Source of the DNA: Roseibium hamelinense
Lineage (GTDB): Bacteria > Pseudomonadota > Alphaproteobacteria > Rhizobiales > Stappiaceae
Direction: 5' to 3'
DNA length: 64,000 nt
NCBI RefSeq assembly: GCF_007830545.1
Contig: NZ_VLLF01000006.1
Span: 248,001 to 312,000, forward strand
Below the pieces are notes generated by a model. The model was not told where the DNA came from. It was given only the letters and a program-made list of their open reading frames with translations, and searched no databases. The position numbers and the translations under genes were made by a program. Positions 1 through 9,088 of the stretch are shown piece after piece; the first letter of the stretch is position 1, and every line of letters starts with the position of its first letter.

Positions 1-277
1 TGGAACAGGATATCCAAATGGCCTGAAGGCCAAGGACATAGACCAATATGTGCGTATTGTGACGATTTGCGATATCTTTTGTGCACTGATCGAGGCGCGC
101 TCCTACAAGGACAGCCTGCCGCCACGTGCCGCTGTAGCCGCAATGAAATCACTTGGCTCCAAACTTGACCAGCAATTGCTCGCCAAGTTTGTTCCGCTTG
201 TTGTAACAACAGAATTTGCCGGTGTTCAGCGCATCCCCGAAGATGCTGCCTCTGAAAGTCTCAGCAGGAGCGCATGA
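1..277 (+). CDS. HD-GYP domain phosphodiesterase, C-terminal fragment
   Basis: Partial gene cut by the window edge; the frame is open from base 2. The first residues read GTGYPNGLKAKDID, followed by a helix containing ICDIFCALIEARSYK. This matches the end of the HD-GYP signature (HHE..DGxGYP) and the downstream 'D.YDAL...R.Y' helix that carries metal ligands in this family of cyclic-di-GMP phosphodiesterases. The HD dyad and any sensor domain lie outside the window, so activity cannot be judged. It would join the GGDEF-EAL protein further on as a c-di-GMP gene. A GTG at 50 is an internal codon, not a start. Confidence 0.75.
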   Translation, partial: GTGYPNGLKAKDIDQYVRIVTICDIFCALIEARSYKDSLPPRAAVAAMKSLGSKLDQQLLAKFVPLVVTTEFAGVQRIPEDAASESLSRSA

Positions 278-289
278 TGACCCGCGTTT

Positions 290-1216
290 CTAGGGCCATT
301 TCACAACCGGCGGCATTGACGACAGAATTGAGGAAACGTTGCCCCCGGTTTTGAGGCCGAAAATGGTCCCGCGGTCGTATAGCAGATTGTACTCAACGTA
401 GCGTCCGCGGCGAACAAGTTGCTCCTCGCGTTGGCCCTCAGTCCAAGTTTTTTCGAAATTTGCCCGCACCAGCTTTGGATATATGTCCAAGAAGTGCTCG
501 CCAACGTCCTTTGTGAAGTCAAAGTCGGACTGCCAATCACCGCTATTTAGATAGTCATAAAAAATGCCGCCAATTCCACGCGGCTCATCACGGTGTTTTA
601 AATAAAAATATTCATCGCACCATTTTTTATAGCCGGGATAATCCGCGACCTCATGTGCGTCACAGGCGGCCTGCATGGCCGCATGAAACGCGATCGTGTC
701 AGGGTCGGTCTGTGTGCGCCTTGCATCAAGCACGGGCGTCAGGTCAGCTCCACCGCCAAACCACTGCCTGGTTGTCACGACCATCCGGGTGTTCATGTGG
801 ACGGCCGGAACATTGGGATTGTGCGGGTGCGCGATTAGGCTGATGCCCGATGCCCAAAATCGCGGATCTTCCAAAGCACCGGGGATCTGACCGCGAAACT
901 CGGGCGAAAACTCTCCGAAAACGGTTGAAGTATGGACGCCTGCCTTTTCGAACACCCGGCCATGAAGCATCGACATAACACCGCCGCCGCCCTTTCCGCC
1001 GGTTGTGTCTGTCCTGTCCCAAGGTGTTCTGACGAATGTCCCGGCTTCCATGTCCGAATAGGGGCCGCCCAGATCACCTATCTCCGTTTCTAGGCTTTCG
1101 AAGGCTTGACAGATCTTGTCACGAAGGCTCTGAAACCAGCTTTCCGCGGTGTTTTTCTTGTCTGCTATTGCGGCAGGTACAGGGCCGCCACGGACTTCGA
1201 ATGCTGGTGCAGTCAT
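290..1216 (-). CDS. hemF: Oxygen-dependent coproporphyrinogen III oxidase HemF
   Basis: 308 aa, normal length for the aerobic enzyme that decarboxylates two propionates of coproporphyrinogen III to give protoporphyrinogen IX in the cytoplasm. Diagnostic segments are all present: [11 protein letters not shown] near residue 77, [15 protein letters not shown] near 130, [10 protein letters not shown] near 152, [19 protein letters not shown] near 205 and [17 protein letters not shown] near 275. The gene lies 85 bases downstream of trmL on the same strand, with a palindrome in the gap that may be an operator. It supplies haem for, among others, the cytochromes encoded at 11.8-14 kb. Confidence 0.96.
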   Translation of the reverse strand: MTAPAFEVRGGPVPAAIADKKNTAESWFQSLRDKICQAFESLETEIGDLGGPYSDMEAGTFVRTPWDRTDTTGGKGGGGVMSMLHGRVFEKAGVHTSTVFGEFSPEFRGQIPGALEDPRFWASGISLIAHPHNPNVPAVHMNTRMVVTTRQWFGGGADLTPVLDARRTQTDPDTIAFHAAMQAACDAHEVADYPGYKKWCDEYFYLKHRDEPRGIGGIFYDYLNSGDWQSDFDFTKDVGEHFLDIYPKLVRANFEKTWTEGQREEQLVRRGRYVEYNLLYDRGTIFGLKTGGNVSSILSSMPPVVKWP

Positions 1217-1246
1217 CTATCACTTCTTTCGTTTCGAACGCAGGTT

Positions 1247-1265
1247 GTAGATTCTTAAAATCTAC
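1247..1265. promoter_or_regulatory. Perfect inverted repeat upstream of hemF
   Basis: GTAGATT and AATCTAC (7-bp arms, 5-base spacer CTTAA) lie 31 bases upstream of the hemF ATG on the minus strand, between trmL and hemF. No T-tract follows on the hemF strand, so an operator is more likely than a terminator. It does not match the FNR consensus (TTGAT-N4-ATCAA) well. The regulator is unknown. Confidence 0.35.
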
Positions 1266-1301
1266 CAATCGGTTTGGCCAGTGCTTCTTGACGCAAGGGT
1301 C

Positions 1302-1790
1302 TCAACAGGCCTCCCCGGCCATGGGCGGAAATAGGTTTGTCTGCCGCAGCGCTTCCCCTAAAATCATTGCGGCCGATACAGCAACGTTTAACGATCGCAT
1401 GCCTGGCGTCATGGGGATTTTCACCCGCTTATCCGCATCCTCCTGAACGGTGTCAGGCACTCCGACGGACTCGCGTCCAAACAGTAATATGTCGTCTGCC
1501 TCGAATTGAAAGCCGTTATAGCTGACCGAGCCCTTGGTGGTCATCAAGACAAGCCGACGCCCGCTTTCGCGGCACCAATCTTGAAAGTTGTCATAAGAAA
1601 CATGACGGATCATGGCCGCCCGCTCGAGATAGTCCATGCCAGCACGCTTCAGGGCGTGATCTGATAGTGGGAAACCTGCTGGCTCAATAACGCGCACTGT
1701 CACCCCCATACAGGCGGCCATGCGCAGGATTGTCCCGGTGTTTTGGGGAATATCAGGCTGGTAAAGTGCGATATCCGGCATATGTTCCAT
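1302..1790 (-). CDS. trmL: tRNA (cytidine/uridine-2'-O-)-methyltransferase TrmL
   Basis: SPOUT-fold methyltransferase that 2'-O-methylates the wobble nucleotide 34 of tRNA-Leu isoacceptors. The core starts IALYQPDIPQNTGTILRMAA and carries the SPOUT knot motifs LLFGRESVGVPD and IPMTPGMRSLNVAVSAA. The frame is open to 1952, but that would overlap the divergent ABC gene; I chose the ATG at 1790, giving 162 aa, close to the usual 155-160. A second ATG lies at 1781. No strong ribosome binding site precedes either, so the start is uncertain; the identity is not. Confidence 0.9.
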   Translation of the reverse strand: MEHMPDIALYQPDIPQNTGTILRMAACMGVTVRVIEPAGFPLSDHALKRAGMDYLERAAMIRHVSYDNFQDWCRESGRRLVLMTTKGSVSYNGFQFEADDILLFGRESVGVPDTVQEDADKRVKIPMTPGMRSLNVAVSAAMILGEALRQTNLFPPMAGEAC

Positions 1791-1909
1791 GGTGATTTGA
1801 AGTTGAGCTTTTACACGGCCTTTAGCACCGGCTGCGGGCCTTGTCATTTCTTGCCCGCAACCAGCAGTCGGGGCCTGAATTTGATTGACGCTGTGATCAG
1901 GAGATCTGT

Positions 1910-3772
1910 TTGAGATCGCTATTTTCACTTTTCGAGGGTTGGATCGAGCCATTTCAGGACCGCCCAGAACCGATGCCGCGGGACGGCGTTCTGCGTTTTT
2001 TGCTTTATTTCGTTCGCCAGGTGCGGTGGCCGTTCGTGCTCATGCTGGTGCTAGGAGCCCTCACAGCGATCATTGAGGCATCGCTCTATACGTTCATCGG
2101 CGATATTGTCGACATGCTCAATGAAGGGGCGAAACCCGACTTTTTTGCACAAAACGGTCCGACTTTGCTGGCTATGGCGTTTGTCGTTCTGGTTGTCCGA
2201 GCACTCGTGACATTGTTTACCGCGCTGGTCGAAGAACAGACCGTCGTCCCGTCGTTTTTCAATTTGGTTCGCTGGCAGTCTCATCAGGCGGTCATGGATC
2301 AGAGCCTGTCGTTTTTTAACGAAGACTTTGCAGGCAGGATTTCGCAAAAAGTCTGGCAGGCTGGCCAGTCTGCCGGCGATTTCATGATCACGCTGCTTCA
2401 GACCGCATGGTATATCTTCGTCTATGCTATCGCGGCACTCATTCTTGTTTCTGAGTTGGACTGGCGTCTTGGAGCGGTCATTGCCCTGTGGCTGGCCGCT
2501 TTTGGCATCATCGCGCGTTTTTTTATTCCGCGGATCCGGTCAAAGGCAAAAACCGTCGCCAATGCCAATTCCGGCGTGACCGGTCGCATCGTTGATACTT
2601 ACACAAACATCCAGACTGTTAAGCTTTTTGGTTCGCGCCGTGAGGAAAACCAAGGGGTTTTGGCTGCCTATCGAAAATTTCTCTCGACCTTGAAAGACTT
2701 CACACGGACCCTGACTGCCGTCCGGGCCACCATGTCTTTTGTCAGCGGGTCGATGATCGTGCTGATCTCTGGACTTGCCTTAATGCTTTGGCAGCAGGGC
2801 CAAATCAGCGTTGGACATGTTGCCTTTGCGCTTGGCTTGGTTCTCAGGCTCAATCTTTTGCTAAACCGAATGCTGGGCCAGCTCAATGCCCTGTTCCGAA
2901 ACCTTGGAACGCTGCAGGACAGCATGGAACTGATCGTCAAACCCGTCCAGGTCGTTGATGCTAAAGGGGCAGGCAATCTCACCGTTTCCGGTGGTGCGAT
3001 CGAATTCGATAAAATCCGGTTTCACTACGGAAAAGAAGGTGGTTTGATCGACAGCCTGTCCTTGTCGATCGAAAGCGGAGAGCGGGTTGGAATTGTTGGC
3101 CCTTCCGGCGCAGGCAAAACGACACTGGTGAGCCTTCTGCTGCGCTTCTACGATCTGGAGAGCGGGCGCATCTTGATCGACGGCACGGATATCTCAACAG
3201 TCAGTCAGCAGTCGTTACGCCATGCTGTTGGACTGGTGACGCAGGATACCTCGCTTCTACACCGCTCAATCCGGGAAAATCTGCTCTACGGCAAGCCCGA
3301 TGCGAGCGAAGCAAAGATGCGTGAGGCTGCGTTCCGTGCCCATGCCCTCGAATTCATCGAAGATCTGTTCGACCAAAGGGGCCGCCGTGGTTTTGATGCT
3401 CATGTCGGTGAGCGCGGTGTCAAGTTGTCTGGCGGGCAGCGCCAGCGCATATCAATCGCCCGGGTGCTTTTAAAGGACGCACCGATCCTGGTTCTTGATG
3501 AAGCGACCTCCGCTCTCGATTCCGAGATCGAGAATGCCATCCAGGAAAATCTTCAAGCGATGATGCATGGGAAGACTGTCATCGCTATTGCACATCGTCT
3601 GTCGACGATTGCAGAGATGGACCGGCTGATCGTCATTGATGACGGGGTCATAGTTCAGCAGGGCACGCACGCGGACCTGTTGTTGGAAACAGACGGCCTC
3701 TACCATCAGCTTTGGCAGCGTCAGTCCGGCGGATTCCTTCCGGAACACAAGAGCCCTTCCGTGGTTCAATAA
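1910..3772 (+). CDS. ABC exporter, fused permease and ATPase (half transporter)
   Basis: 620 aa half-size ABC exporter: an N-terminal six-helix membrane domain (about residues 35-330) followed by an ATPase with Walker A GPSGAGKTT near 397, LSGGQRQR near 506 and Walker B ILVLDEATSALD near 525. It begins at a TTG with AGGAG six bases upstream. It is clearly paralogous to the exporter at 9081-10919: both start with an F(E)xxI(E/D)PF segment and share the ATPase nearly throughout. The substrate cannot be told from sequence. It could act as a homodimer or pair with the second exporter. Confidence 0.93.
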   Translation: MRSLFSLFEGWIEPFQDRPEPMPRDGVLRFLLYFVRQVRWPFVLMLVLGALTAIIEASLYTFIGDIVDMLNEGAKPDFFAQNGPTLLAMAFVVLVVRALVTLFTALVEEQTVVPSFFNLVRWQSHQAVMDQSLSFFNEDFAGRISQKVWQAGQSAGDFMITLLQTAWYIFVYAIAALILVSELDWRLGAVIALWLAAFGIIARFFIPRIRSKAKTVANANSGVTGRIVDTYTNIQTVKLFGSRREENQGVLAAYRKFLSTLKDFTRTLTAVRATMSFVSGSMIVLISGLALMLWQQGQISVGHVAFALGLVLRLNLLLNRMLGQLNALFRNLGTLQDSMELIVKPVQVVDAKGAGNLTVSGGAIEFDKIRFHYGKEGGLIDSLSLSIESGERVGIVGPSGAGKTTLVSLLLRFYDLESGRILIDGTDISTVSQQSLRHAVGLVTQDTSLLHRSIRENLLYGKPDASEAKMREAAFRAHALEFIEDLFDQRGRRGFDAHVGERGVKLSGGQRQRISIARVLLKDAPILVLDEATSALDSEIENAIQENLQAMMHGKTVIAIAHRLSTIAEMDRLIVIDDGVIVQQGTHADLLLETDGLYHQLWQRQSGGFLPEHKSPSVVQ

Positions 3773-3865
3773 TGATACCGGTCACTGAGCCCACATGGTG
3801 TTCGGGCAAATGATCTAGGCGATCGGAGGGCGCGTAAGTCAATACAGTTCCGCCCAGGAGTTTCC

Positions 3866-4270
3866 ATGATCCAATATGTTATCGCCTATATTGCAACCGC
3901 CATTGTGTTTCTTGCAATTGACTATGTTTGGCTGACACAGGTCGCGACCCGATTTTATTTTGACAGAATTGGGCATTTGTTAATGGATAAGCCGAATTTA
4001 GCGGCAGCCGGCGCGTTTTACATTATTTATGTCGTCGGGATAGTCATCTTCGCAGTGTCTCCGGCGCTGAAAAGTGAATCGATTGTTTCTGCTGTTTTGC
4101 TCGGTGCACTGTTCGGCTTCTTTACCTACGCCACATACGACGTGACAAACTACGCAACTCTCAAAGGCTGGCCCGTGATCGTTGTATTTGTTGACGTTCT
4201 GTGGGGCACTTTCCTCGGCGCGGTGTCAGCATGTGCTGGCTTTCTGATCACCCGCGCGATCACAAGCTGA
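3866..4270 (+). CDS. DUF2177 family membrane protein
   Basis: 134 aa with four predicted membrane helices (about residues 5-25, 45-68, 73-95, 105-130). The segments FLAIDYVWL, GALFGFFTYATYDVTNYATLK and DVLWGTFLGA are typical of DUF2177 proteins, whose function is unknown. CAGGAG lies eight bases before the ATG. The gene is 93 bases after the ABC exporter; co-transcription is possible but not shown. Confidence 0.85.
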   Translation: MIQYVIAYIATAIVFLAIDYVWLTQVATRFYFDRIGHLLMDKPNLAAAGAFYIIYVVGIVIFAVSPALKSESIVSAVLLGALFGFFTYATYDVTNYATLKGWPVIVVFVDVLWGTFLGAVSACAGFLITRAITS

Positions 4271-4374
4271 CGCGTCAAGAGACTTGCAAGGTGTAGATTT
4301 TCAATTTTTGATACGCAATTTTGCTGAGGGTTGCGGTTACTATATTTTTACGCGCTGCAGGTGATGATGGCCAG

Positions 4375-5739
4375 GTGAGCGTTGTTGCGCTTCAATCTTT
4401 GTCAGCCTGGGTCAGTTTAGTGACACTTTCAATTCAAGGCCGTTTTGTCATTATGGTTGTCACCGCATTGGTCATTATGATGGGTGGGACCGGTTTTGCC
4501 TTTTATTCGTTCCGTCAGGCGCTTATCGAACGTCTCGGTTCAACCGAGATGGCACAAAGCTTTGTGGCGTCCAATCCTGTCGGAAAAGTCGATGACCTTA
4601 TCCTTGATCAGATCGTGACCATCGCACTTGCCTGTACACCTGCAGGCATTGCGTTTTTGGCGTTGGCAGTATTCTTGGCTGTTGGTCTCGCACGTCCTTT
4701 GGACCGGCTGCAGAAGGGACTGCAAAAGCTCTCTGATGGTGATCTGGACATTCAAATTGCCGGAACTGCACGCGGCGATGAAATTGGCGCGATTGCACGT
4801 TGCGTAACCGAATTCCGCACCAAACTTGCCGCGCGCGCGAAAGAAGAGGCCGAACAGCAGGTTGAGCAGCAAAAACAGGCAGAGCACGAGCGCGGAGAAT
4901 TGATGCGCGCGATTGCGGATGACTTTGAAAGATCCGTGTTTGGTGTGGCGCGCAAACTTTCGCAGGCCGCGGGGTCTGTCGGATCAAACTCCGACAACCT
5001 CGGCAGGGTCGTTGAAACCTCCATGGGATCTGTTGAGGCTGTAGAGGAAGCGTCCTCAGCAGCAAACCAGTCGGTCGCTTCGGTGTCGACGGCCGCGGAG
5101 ACCCTTGCCCGGTCGATCGGCCAAATCAGTTCGGATGTCGATCAGGCCGCCGATGTTGCTGCTAAAGCGGTTCAAGAAGCGCGCAAAACCGACGAAATTG
5201 TTAGCCGGTTGTCTGAGACCGGGCGTGCGATTGGCGAAATTGTTGAGCTGATCAGCCAAATCGCCAGCCAAACCAATCTCCTCGCGCTAAACGCGACAAT
5301 TGAGGCTGCTCGGGCCGGGGAGGCTGGGAAGGGGTTTGCCGTGGTGGCGAGCGAGGTCAAGGCTCTGGCTGAACAAACCACCAAAGCCACTGAAGATATC
5401 TCAGCCCAGGTTGCGTCTGTGCAGGAAGTGTCTGTCCAGTCCGAAGAGGCAATGAAGTCGATTGCGGAAACAATTGACCGGATCAGCGAAATTTCCGATG
5501 CAATACGAAATGCTGTTGAAGCTCAGTCCGTAGCGACAAATGAGATCGGTACGAGCGCTGCGCAGGCAAACACCAGTTCTGAAGAGGTTATCGATAACGT
5601 ATCGTCGCTGTCCGATGCGATGAATGTCAGCCGTGCGGCAACTTCTGAAATGCACAATGCTGCGACCGATCTGACTGATTTGTCGAAGTCGCTTGAGAAA
5701 CAGGTTGGCGAGTTTCTTCAAAGCATCCGTGCGGCCTGA
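4375..5739 (+). CDS. Methyl-accepting chemotaxis protein with a very short periplasmic loop
   Basis: About 454 aa: first membrane helix around residues 20-40, an external loop of only about 45 residues, a second helix, a HAMP segment ([20 protein letters not shown], then [11 protein letters not shown]) and a long coiled-coil signalling domain with the conserved hairpin [20 protein letters not shown]. No C-terminal CheR/CheB-tethering pentapeptide; the protein ends LQSIRAA. The tiny outer loop suggests it senses an internal or membrane state rather than a ligand bound by a Cache or four-helix domain. The frame is open back to a TTG at 4321; I prefer the GTG at 4375, with low certainty. Confidence 0.9.
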   Translation: MSVVALQSLSAWVSLVTLSIQGRFVIMVVTALVIMMGGTGFAFYSFRQALIERLGSTEMAQSFVASNPVGKVDDLILDQIVTIALACTPAGIAFLALAVFLAVGLARPLDRLQKGLQKLSDGDLDIQIAGTARGDEIGAIARCVTEFRTKLAARAKEEAEQQVEQQKQAEHERGELMRAIADDFERSVFGVARKLSQAAGSVGSNSDNLGRVVETSMGSVEAVEEASSAANQSVASVSTAAETLARSIGQISSDVDQAADVAAKAVQEARKTDEIVSRLSETGRAIGEIVELISQIASQTNLLALNATIEAARAGEAGKGFAVVASEVKALAEQTTKATEDISAQVASVQEVSVQSEEAMKSIAETIDRISEISDAIRNAVEAQSVATNEIGTSAAQANTSSEEVIDNVSSLSDAMNVSRAATSEMHNAATDLTDLSKSLEKQVGEFLQSIRAA

Positions 5740-5761
5740 CCGACCCTTCGCGGCATCCCGC

Positions 5762-5786
5762 AAAAATCCTACTATTGAGGATTTTT
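5762..5786 (+). terminator. AT-rich hairpin after the chemoreceptor gene
   Basis: AAAAATCC and GGATTTTT form an 8-bp perfect stem with a 9-base loop, 23 bases after the chemoreceptor stop; the right arm itself supplies the T-tract. A weak intrinsic terminator is the simplest reading. Confidence 0.5.
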
Positions 5787-5867
5787 CTGCTCAAATGTGA
5801 CGAAGCGTTAAGGTGTTTCTGCCAGCTTCGCTTGGTGTTTTGCGGGGTGTAAAGGTTTCGGCAGACA

Positions 5868-7733
5868 TTGGGTGAAACTCTTGTATCAGTCTTGCTTCCG
5901 GTGCTTGGTGGAGTGTGCCTCTTCGCCTCCGTATTGCTTTGGATCCGGGCAAAGCGCGTCATCCGTGCATACCTAACTGCCGGCACGGACTATGACCCTG
6001 CCGTTCTCCAGATGGTTGTCGAGAATGTGCATGAGGGTCTGATTATCCAAGACGTTTATGGCAGGATTGAATGGTGCAACCCGGCGTACAGCCGCATTAG
6101 CGGGTATACTGCAGAGGAGATTAAGGGGCGCCGGCCGCAAGAATTTATTCTTGCACCTGATGGTCAACTCGACCCGCTGGAAATCTCACAGTTCCGCTAC
6201 GACCTAAAAACCTTGAAAACAGGTAGCGACGAACTTGTGCTTAACAGACGCAAGGATGGAACTCTGTTCTGGAACCAACTTACTTTCGCCATTGTTCCAG
6301 GTGCCCGTGAGGACGACAGCAAGATCATTGTCATTGCCCGCGATGTGACCGAACAGGTTGAGCGGGAAAATGCTCTTCTAGAGGCGCGTCACCATCTTAA
6401 ACGTCAGGCCGAAGAAGACGCTCTAACCGGTGCCGCAAACCGGAGTGGATTAACTGCCTACCTCGATGAGCAACTTAAAGGCGCTGTGGGGGACTGCGGT
6501 TTCCTAGGTGTGATCCATGCCGACCTGGATCACTTCAAGTCGATCAACGACAGCTTGGGCCATGACGCCGGAGATGCGGTCCTTGTTCATGTCGCAAAGA
6601 CGATCAGCAATATCATTCGGCCCAAGGGGTTGGTTGCCCGAATCGGTGGAGATGAATTTGTTGTGGTGCTTCCGGCTTTGGAAAGCGAAGATGCACTCGT
6701 GGAAGCTGCAAAACGCATTCTCGTCGGTCTGAACGAGGCGATCGACTGGAAAGGGCGTCCGCTTCAGGCGCCGGCAAGTATAGGGCTGGCTGTTGGCCGG
6801 CGCGGAGATGCCACGGCTCAAGATCTGATCCGCCGTGCGGACGTAGCGCTTTATCAGGCGAAACGTAACGGCCGGAACCGGTTGTGCCTTTATACAGACG
6901 CCATGGGGCAGGCACACGATTCCTGGCAGGAAACGCGCCGGGATTTGGGTCTGGCCTTCGAACGCGACGAGTTGTTTGTAGTTCTGCAGCCTCAATTCTC
7001 ACTCAGACACAATGCGATCTCCGGCTTTGAGGCCCTAATCCGCTGGCAGCATCCAGAACGGGGTGTACTGGGGCCAGGACATTTTCTTTCTGTCGCGGAG
7101 GAAACCGGGCAGATGCTGGGCATTGACAGGGTCGCGATGGAAAAGGGATTGGAGGCACTTAAGCTGCTGAGAAACCAGTCGAACGTTCCAATCAAGATGT
7201 CGATAAATGTGTCAGAGGCGAGTTTGCGAGACCCGGCATTTCCGCTCGATCTATTGGACAACGTTCTTCAAAGGGAGCTGAAACCGGAATGGGTGGTGCT
7301 GGAACTTCTGGAAAATACGCTTTTGAAGCCTGATGACGTCACGGTGCCGGAAGCATTAAATGAGCTTTCAAAAACCGGCTTCCAAATTGCCATGGATGAT
7401 TTTGGAACCGGGTATGCGGGCCTTTATCACCTTTCTCGTCTGACCGTGGACATCGTGAAAATCGACCGGTCCATGATTAGTGAAATCGACAAGAGTTCTA
7501 CTGATCAGCGCATTGTCAAATCCATGATTGATCTTGCCCACAATCTCGGCCTTCAAACCGTTGCAGAAGGTGTCGAAACCGAGACCCAGATCGACCTTTT
7601 AAAAGAGATGGGATGCCCAGTTATTCAGGGCTATGCCTATGGTGTACCCATGCCACTGCACGAGGCCGCAAAGCTCGTGCAGAACGGCCATGGTGAGGAG
7701 ACAAAAGCCGGGCAGAAAAAACTGGCATCGTAG
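5868..7733 (+). CDS. PAS-GGDEF-EAL cyclic-di-GMP turnover protein
   Basis: 621 aa. One N-terminal membrane helix (about residues 5-25) is followed by a PAS domain (about 45-165), a GGDEF domain with an intact RIGGDEF motif near 260 and the substrate segment DLDHFKSINDSLGHDAGD, and a complete EAL domain (EALIRWQHP near 388, DDFGTGYAGL, KIDRSM, AEGVETE). Both active-site signatures look catalytic, so it could make or degrade c-di-GMP depending on the PAS input. The start used is a TTG at 5868; the membrane helix follows at once, supporting it. A terminator follows directly. Confidence 0.93.
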   Translation: MGETLVSVLLPVLGGVCLFASVLLWIRAKRVIRAYLTAGTDYDPAVLQMVVENVHEGLIIQDVYGRIEWCNPAYSRISGYTAEEIKGRRPQEFILAPDGQLDPLEISQFRYDLKTLKTGSDELVLNRRKDGTLFWNQLTFAIVPGAREDDSKIIVIARDVTEQVERENALLEARHHLKRQAEEDALTGAANRSGLTAYLDEQLKGAVGDCGFLGVIHADLDHFKSINDSLGHDAGDAVLVHVAKTISNIIRPKGLVARIGGDEFVVVLPALESEDALVEAAKRILVGLNEAIDWKGRPLQAPASIGLAVGRRGDATAQDLIRRADVALYQAKRNGRNRLCLYTDAMGQAHDSWQETRRDLGLAFERDELFVVLQPQFSLRHNAISGFEALIRWQHPERGVLGPGHFLSVAEETGQMLGIDRVAMEKGLEALKLLRNQSNVPIKMSINVSEASLRDPAFPLDLLDNVLQRELKPEWVVLELLENTLLKPDDVTVPEALNELSKTGFQIAMDDFGTGYAGLYHLSRLTVDIVKIDRSMISEIDKSSTDQRIVKSMIDLAHNLGLQTVAEGVETETQIDLLKEMGCPVIQGYAYGVPMPLHEAAKLVQNGHGEETKAGQKKLAS

Positions 7734-7743
7734 GGCGTGCAGG

Positions 7744-7772
7744 CTGTTGCGTTGTGGCAACAGTGTGCTTTT
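7744..7772 (+). terminator. Intrinsic terminator after the GGDEF-EAL gene
   Basis: CTGTTGC and GCAACAG form a 7-bp stem with a 6-base loop starting 10 bases after the stop codon, followed by a T-rich run. Confidence 0.7.
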
Positions 7773-7893
7773 TCAGACTGAGTTGCTGTTTTTAGGGGTT
7801 TTCTTTTCGCGCTTTAAGGGGCACACATGACCTCGCAGGTTGCAACGTGCAATCTTTTATCATCTCGCCAACACGTTATCAGGGAGGGTGCAT

Positions 7894-7956
7894 ATGAATT
7901 TTCCGACGTTTCTAGCTTCGCATAGCGCCCTTGTGTCCGGTTCAGCGCAGTCCTAG
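7894..7956 (+). CDS. Possible 20-residue peptide in a 318-base gap
   Basis: The stretch 7773-8090 has no ordinary gene. It holds a short inverted repeat TTGCAACGTGCAA (7840-7852) and this tiny frame, MNFPTFLASHSALVSGSAQS, whose ATG is preceded by an unusually good ribosome binding site, AGGGAGGG, at 7881-7888. Nothing is recognisable in the peptide. It could be a leader peptide, a small protein or chance; no attenuator-type hairpin series is evident downstream. Treat as tentative. Confidence 0.2.
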   Translation: MNFPTFLASHSALVSGSAQS

Positions 7957-8090
7957 CGCCAACGCCTTTCACTCTAAAATTGCCCTGACGTTCGGCCCAA
8001 GCCAACCGACTTTGTCACCATGTGAGCTGCACATCACTCTTCGATGTGTCCTGCCGGCGTCGTCTCGAAAAATCTTTTCGGAGAGATCCG

Positions 8091-8564
8091 ATGTCTGCTC
8101 GTTATCCCTTGGACCCGTTCGCATTGCCGAACGTGCCTTTCCGTGGACTGCAAAGCGGTCTTTACCTGTGCAGTGTTGCTGGGTGTTTGAAATGCGCTTT
8201 GGCAACAATCGCTATTTTCCTGGCTGCTGTGCTCTGTTTGGCGGTTGTGTTCTTCATTCCCGTCTTCATTCAGGTGCTCGCGCGTTTGAATGCCGTTGTG
8301 GTCGATGACGTCGCCATGGTCCCTGCACAGTTCGCAGGGCATCTTGGTGAACTGTTCTTTGGCACGGCGATTGTCGCCTTTGCGATCGTGAGTTTCATTG
8401 CCAGTGCCATCGTCGCATCGCGGGACATGGACCGCTATGAAGCCCCTCAAACACGGGCGCAATACGGTGCACATGATAGAGCTCGGTTCAAACAATCGGC
8501 AAAACCGTCACCGCAACCGGAGCCGGTTCGCCTCACTCTAGATTACCCCGACGGGCGACCGTAA
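8091..8564 (+). CDS. Small membrane protein, first of a tandem paralogous pair
   Basis: 157 aa with two hydrophobic segments (about residues 30-65 and 87-112) and a hydrophilic, proline-rich tail. The N-terminus MSARYPLDPF nearly repeats the next gene's MSARFPMDPF, and the sequence around both starts (TTTCGGAGA then ATGTCTGCTCG) is also duplicated, so the two genes arose by tandem duplication. The frame is open from 8022, but the duplicated start and the GGAGAGA ribosome site fix the ATG at 8091. No family recognised. The position before an ABC exporter suggests an accessory membrane role. Confidence 0.75.
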   Translation: MSARYPLDPFALPNVPFRGLQSGLYLCSVAGCLKCALATIAIFLAAVLCLAVVFFIPVFIQVLARLNAVVVDDVAMVPAQFAGHLGELFFGTAIVAFAIVSFIASAIVASRDMDRYEAPQTRAQYGAHDRARFKQSAKPSPQPEPVRLTLDYPDGRP

Positions 8565-8647
8565 GCAGCGCTTCTTTACAGCGCGCTGCACGCCATGAGG
8601 CGTGTTCAGGTCCCGTCGATCATGAAACACTATTTCGGAGACACCAG

Positions 8648-9088
8648 ATGTCTGCTCGATTTCCTATGGACCCGTTTTCCGATGAGAACGGCTCCGATGT
8701 TCAGCTTCCCATTCGGCCGGAGCCGGTGGGTGCGCGCTTTTTCGCAAGGCGTTTGGCGCTTGTGGCAGCACGATTTCTGTTCGCGCTGGTCATCGTCACA
8801 GCCCTTTTTTATGTCCCAATGCTCATTCATGAGCTTGGTCAAATTGAAACTGTCATCACGAAAGGAAGCGCAATGCGCTCCGCTGGCTTCACAGCCCATA
8901 TCATTGACCTGCTGATCGGTACAGCGGTCTTCTCTTTTGCTCTGCTCAGCGCGCTTGTAGCTGCGCTTCTGGTCTCAAAACCGGTATATGTGTGGCGAGT
9001 GCCAAAAACCGAGCCCCAGGGCGAAGATGAAACCATCCTGGAAGCATCCGCGACGCTTGTCCGGATGGGAAAGGTTCGCAATGTATAA
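8648..9088 (+). CDS. Small membrane protein, second of the tandem pair, coupled to the exporter
   Basis: 146 aa, two hydrophobic segments (about residues 33-62 and 83-112) with the topology of its upstream paralogue. The loop contains a matching pattern, 'A.r(S/A)..F..H...L..GTA(I/V)..FA', seen in both proteins. GGAGACACC lies before the ATG. Its last eight bases overlap the start of the ABC exporter, so translation of the exporter is probably coupled to it. Function unknown; an exporter subunit or regulator is an inference from this coupling. Confidence 0.8.
   Translation: MSARFPMDPFSDENGSDVQLPIRPEPVGARFFARRLALVAARFLFALVIVTALFYVPMLIHELGQIETVITKGSAMRSAGFTAHIIDLLIGTAVFSFALLSALVAALLVSKPVYVWRVPKTEPQGEDETILEASATLVRMGKVRNV

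Noticed and set aside
1036..1446. 136-residue open frame on the plus strand antisense to hemF and trmL
   Set aside because: Lies opposite two clearly identified genes, has no ribosome site and no family-like composition; a shadow frame.
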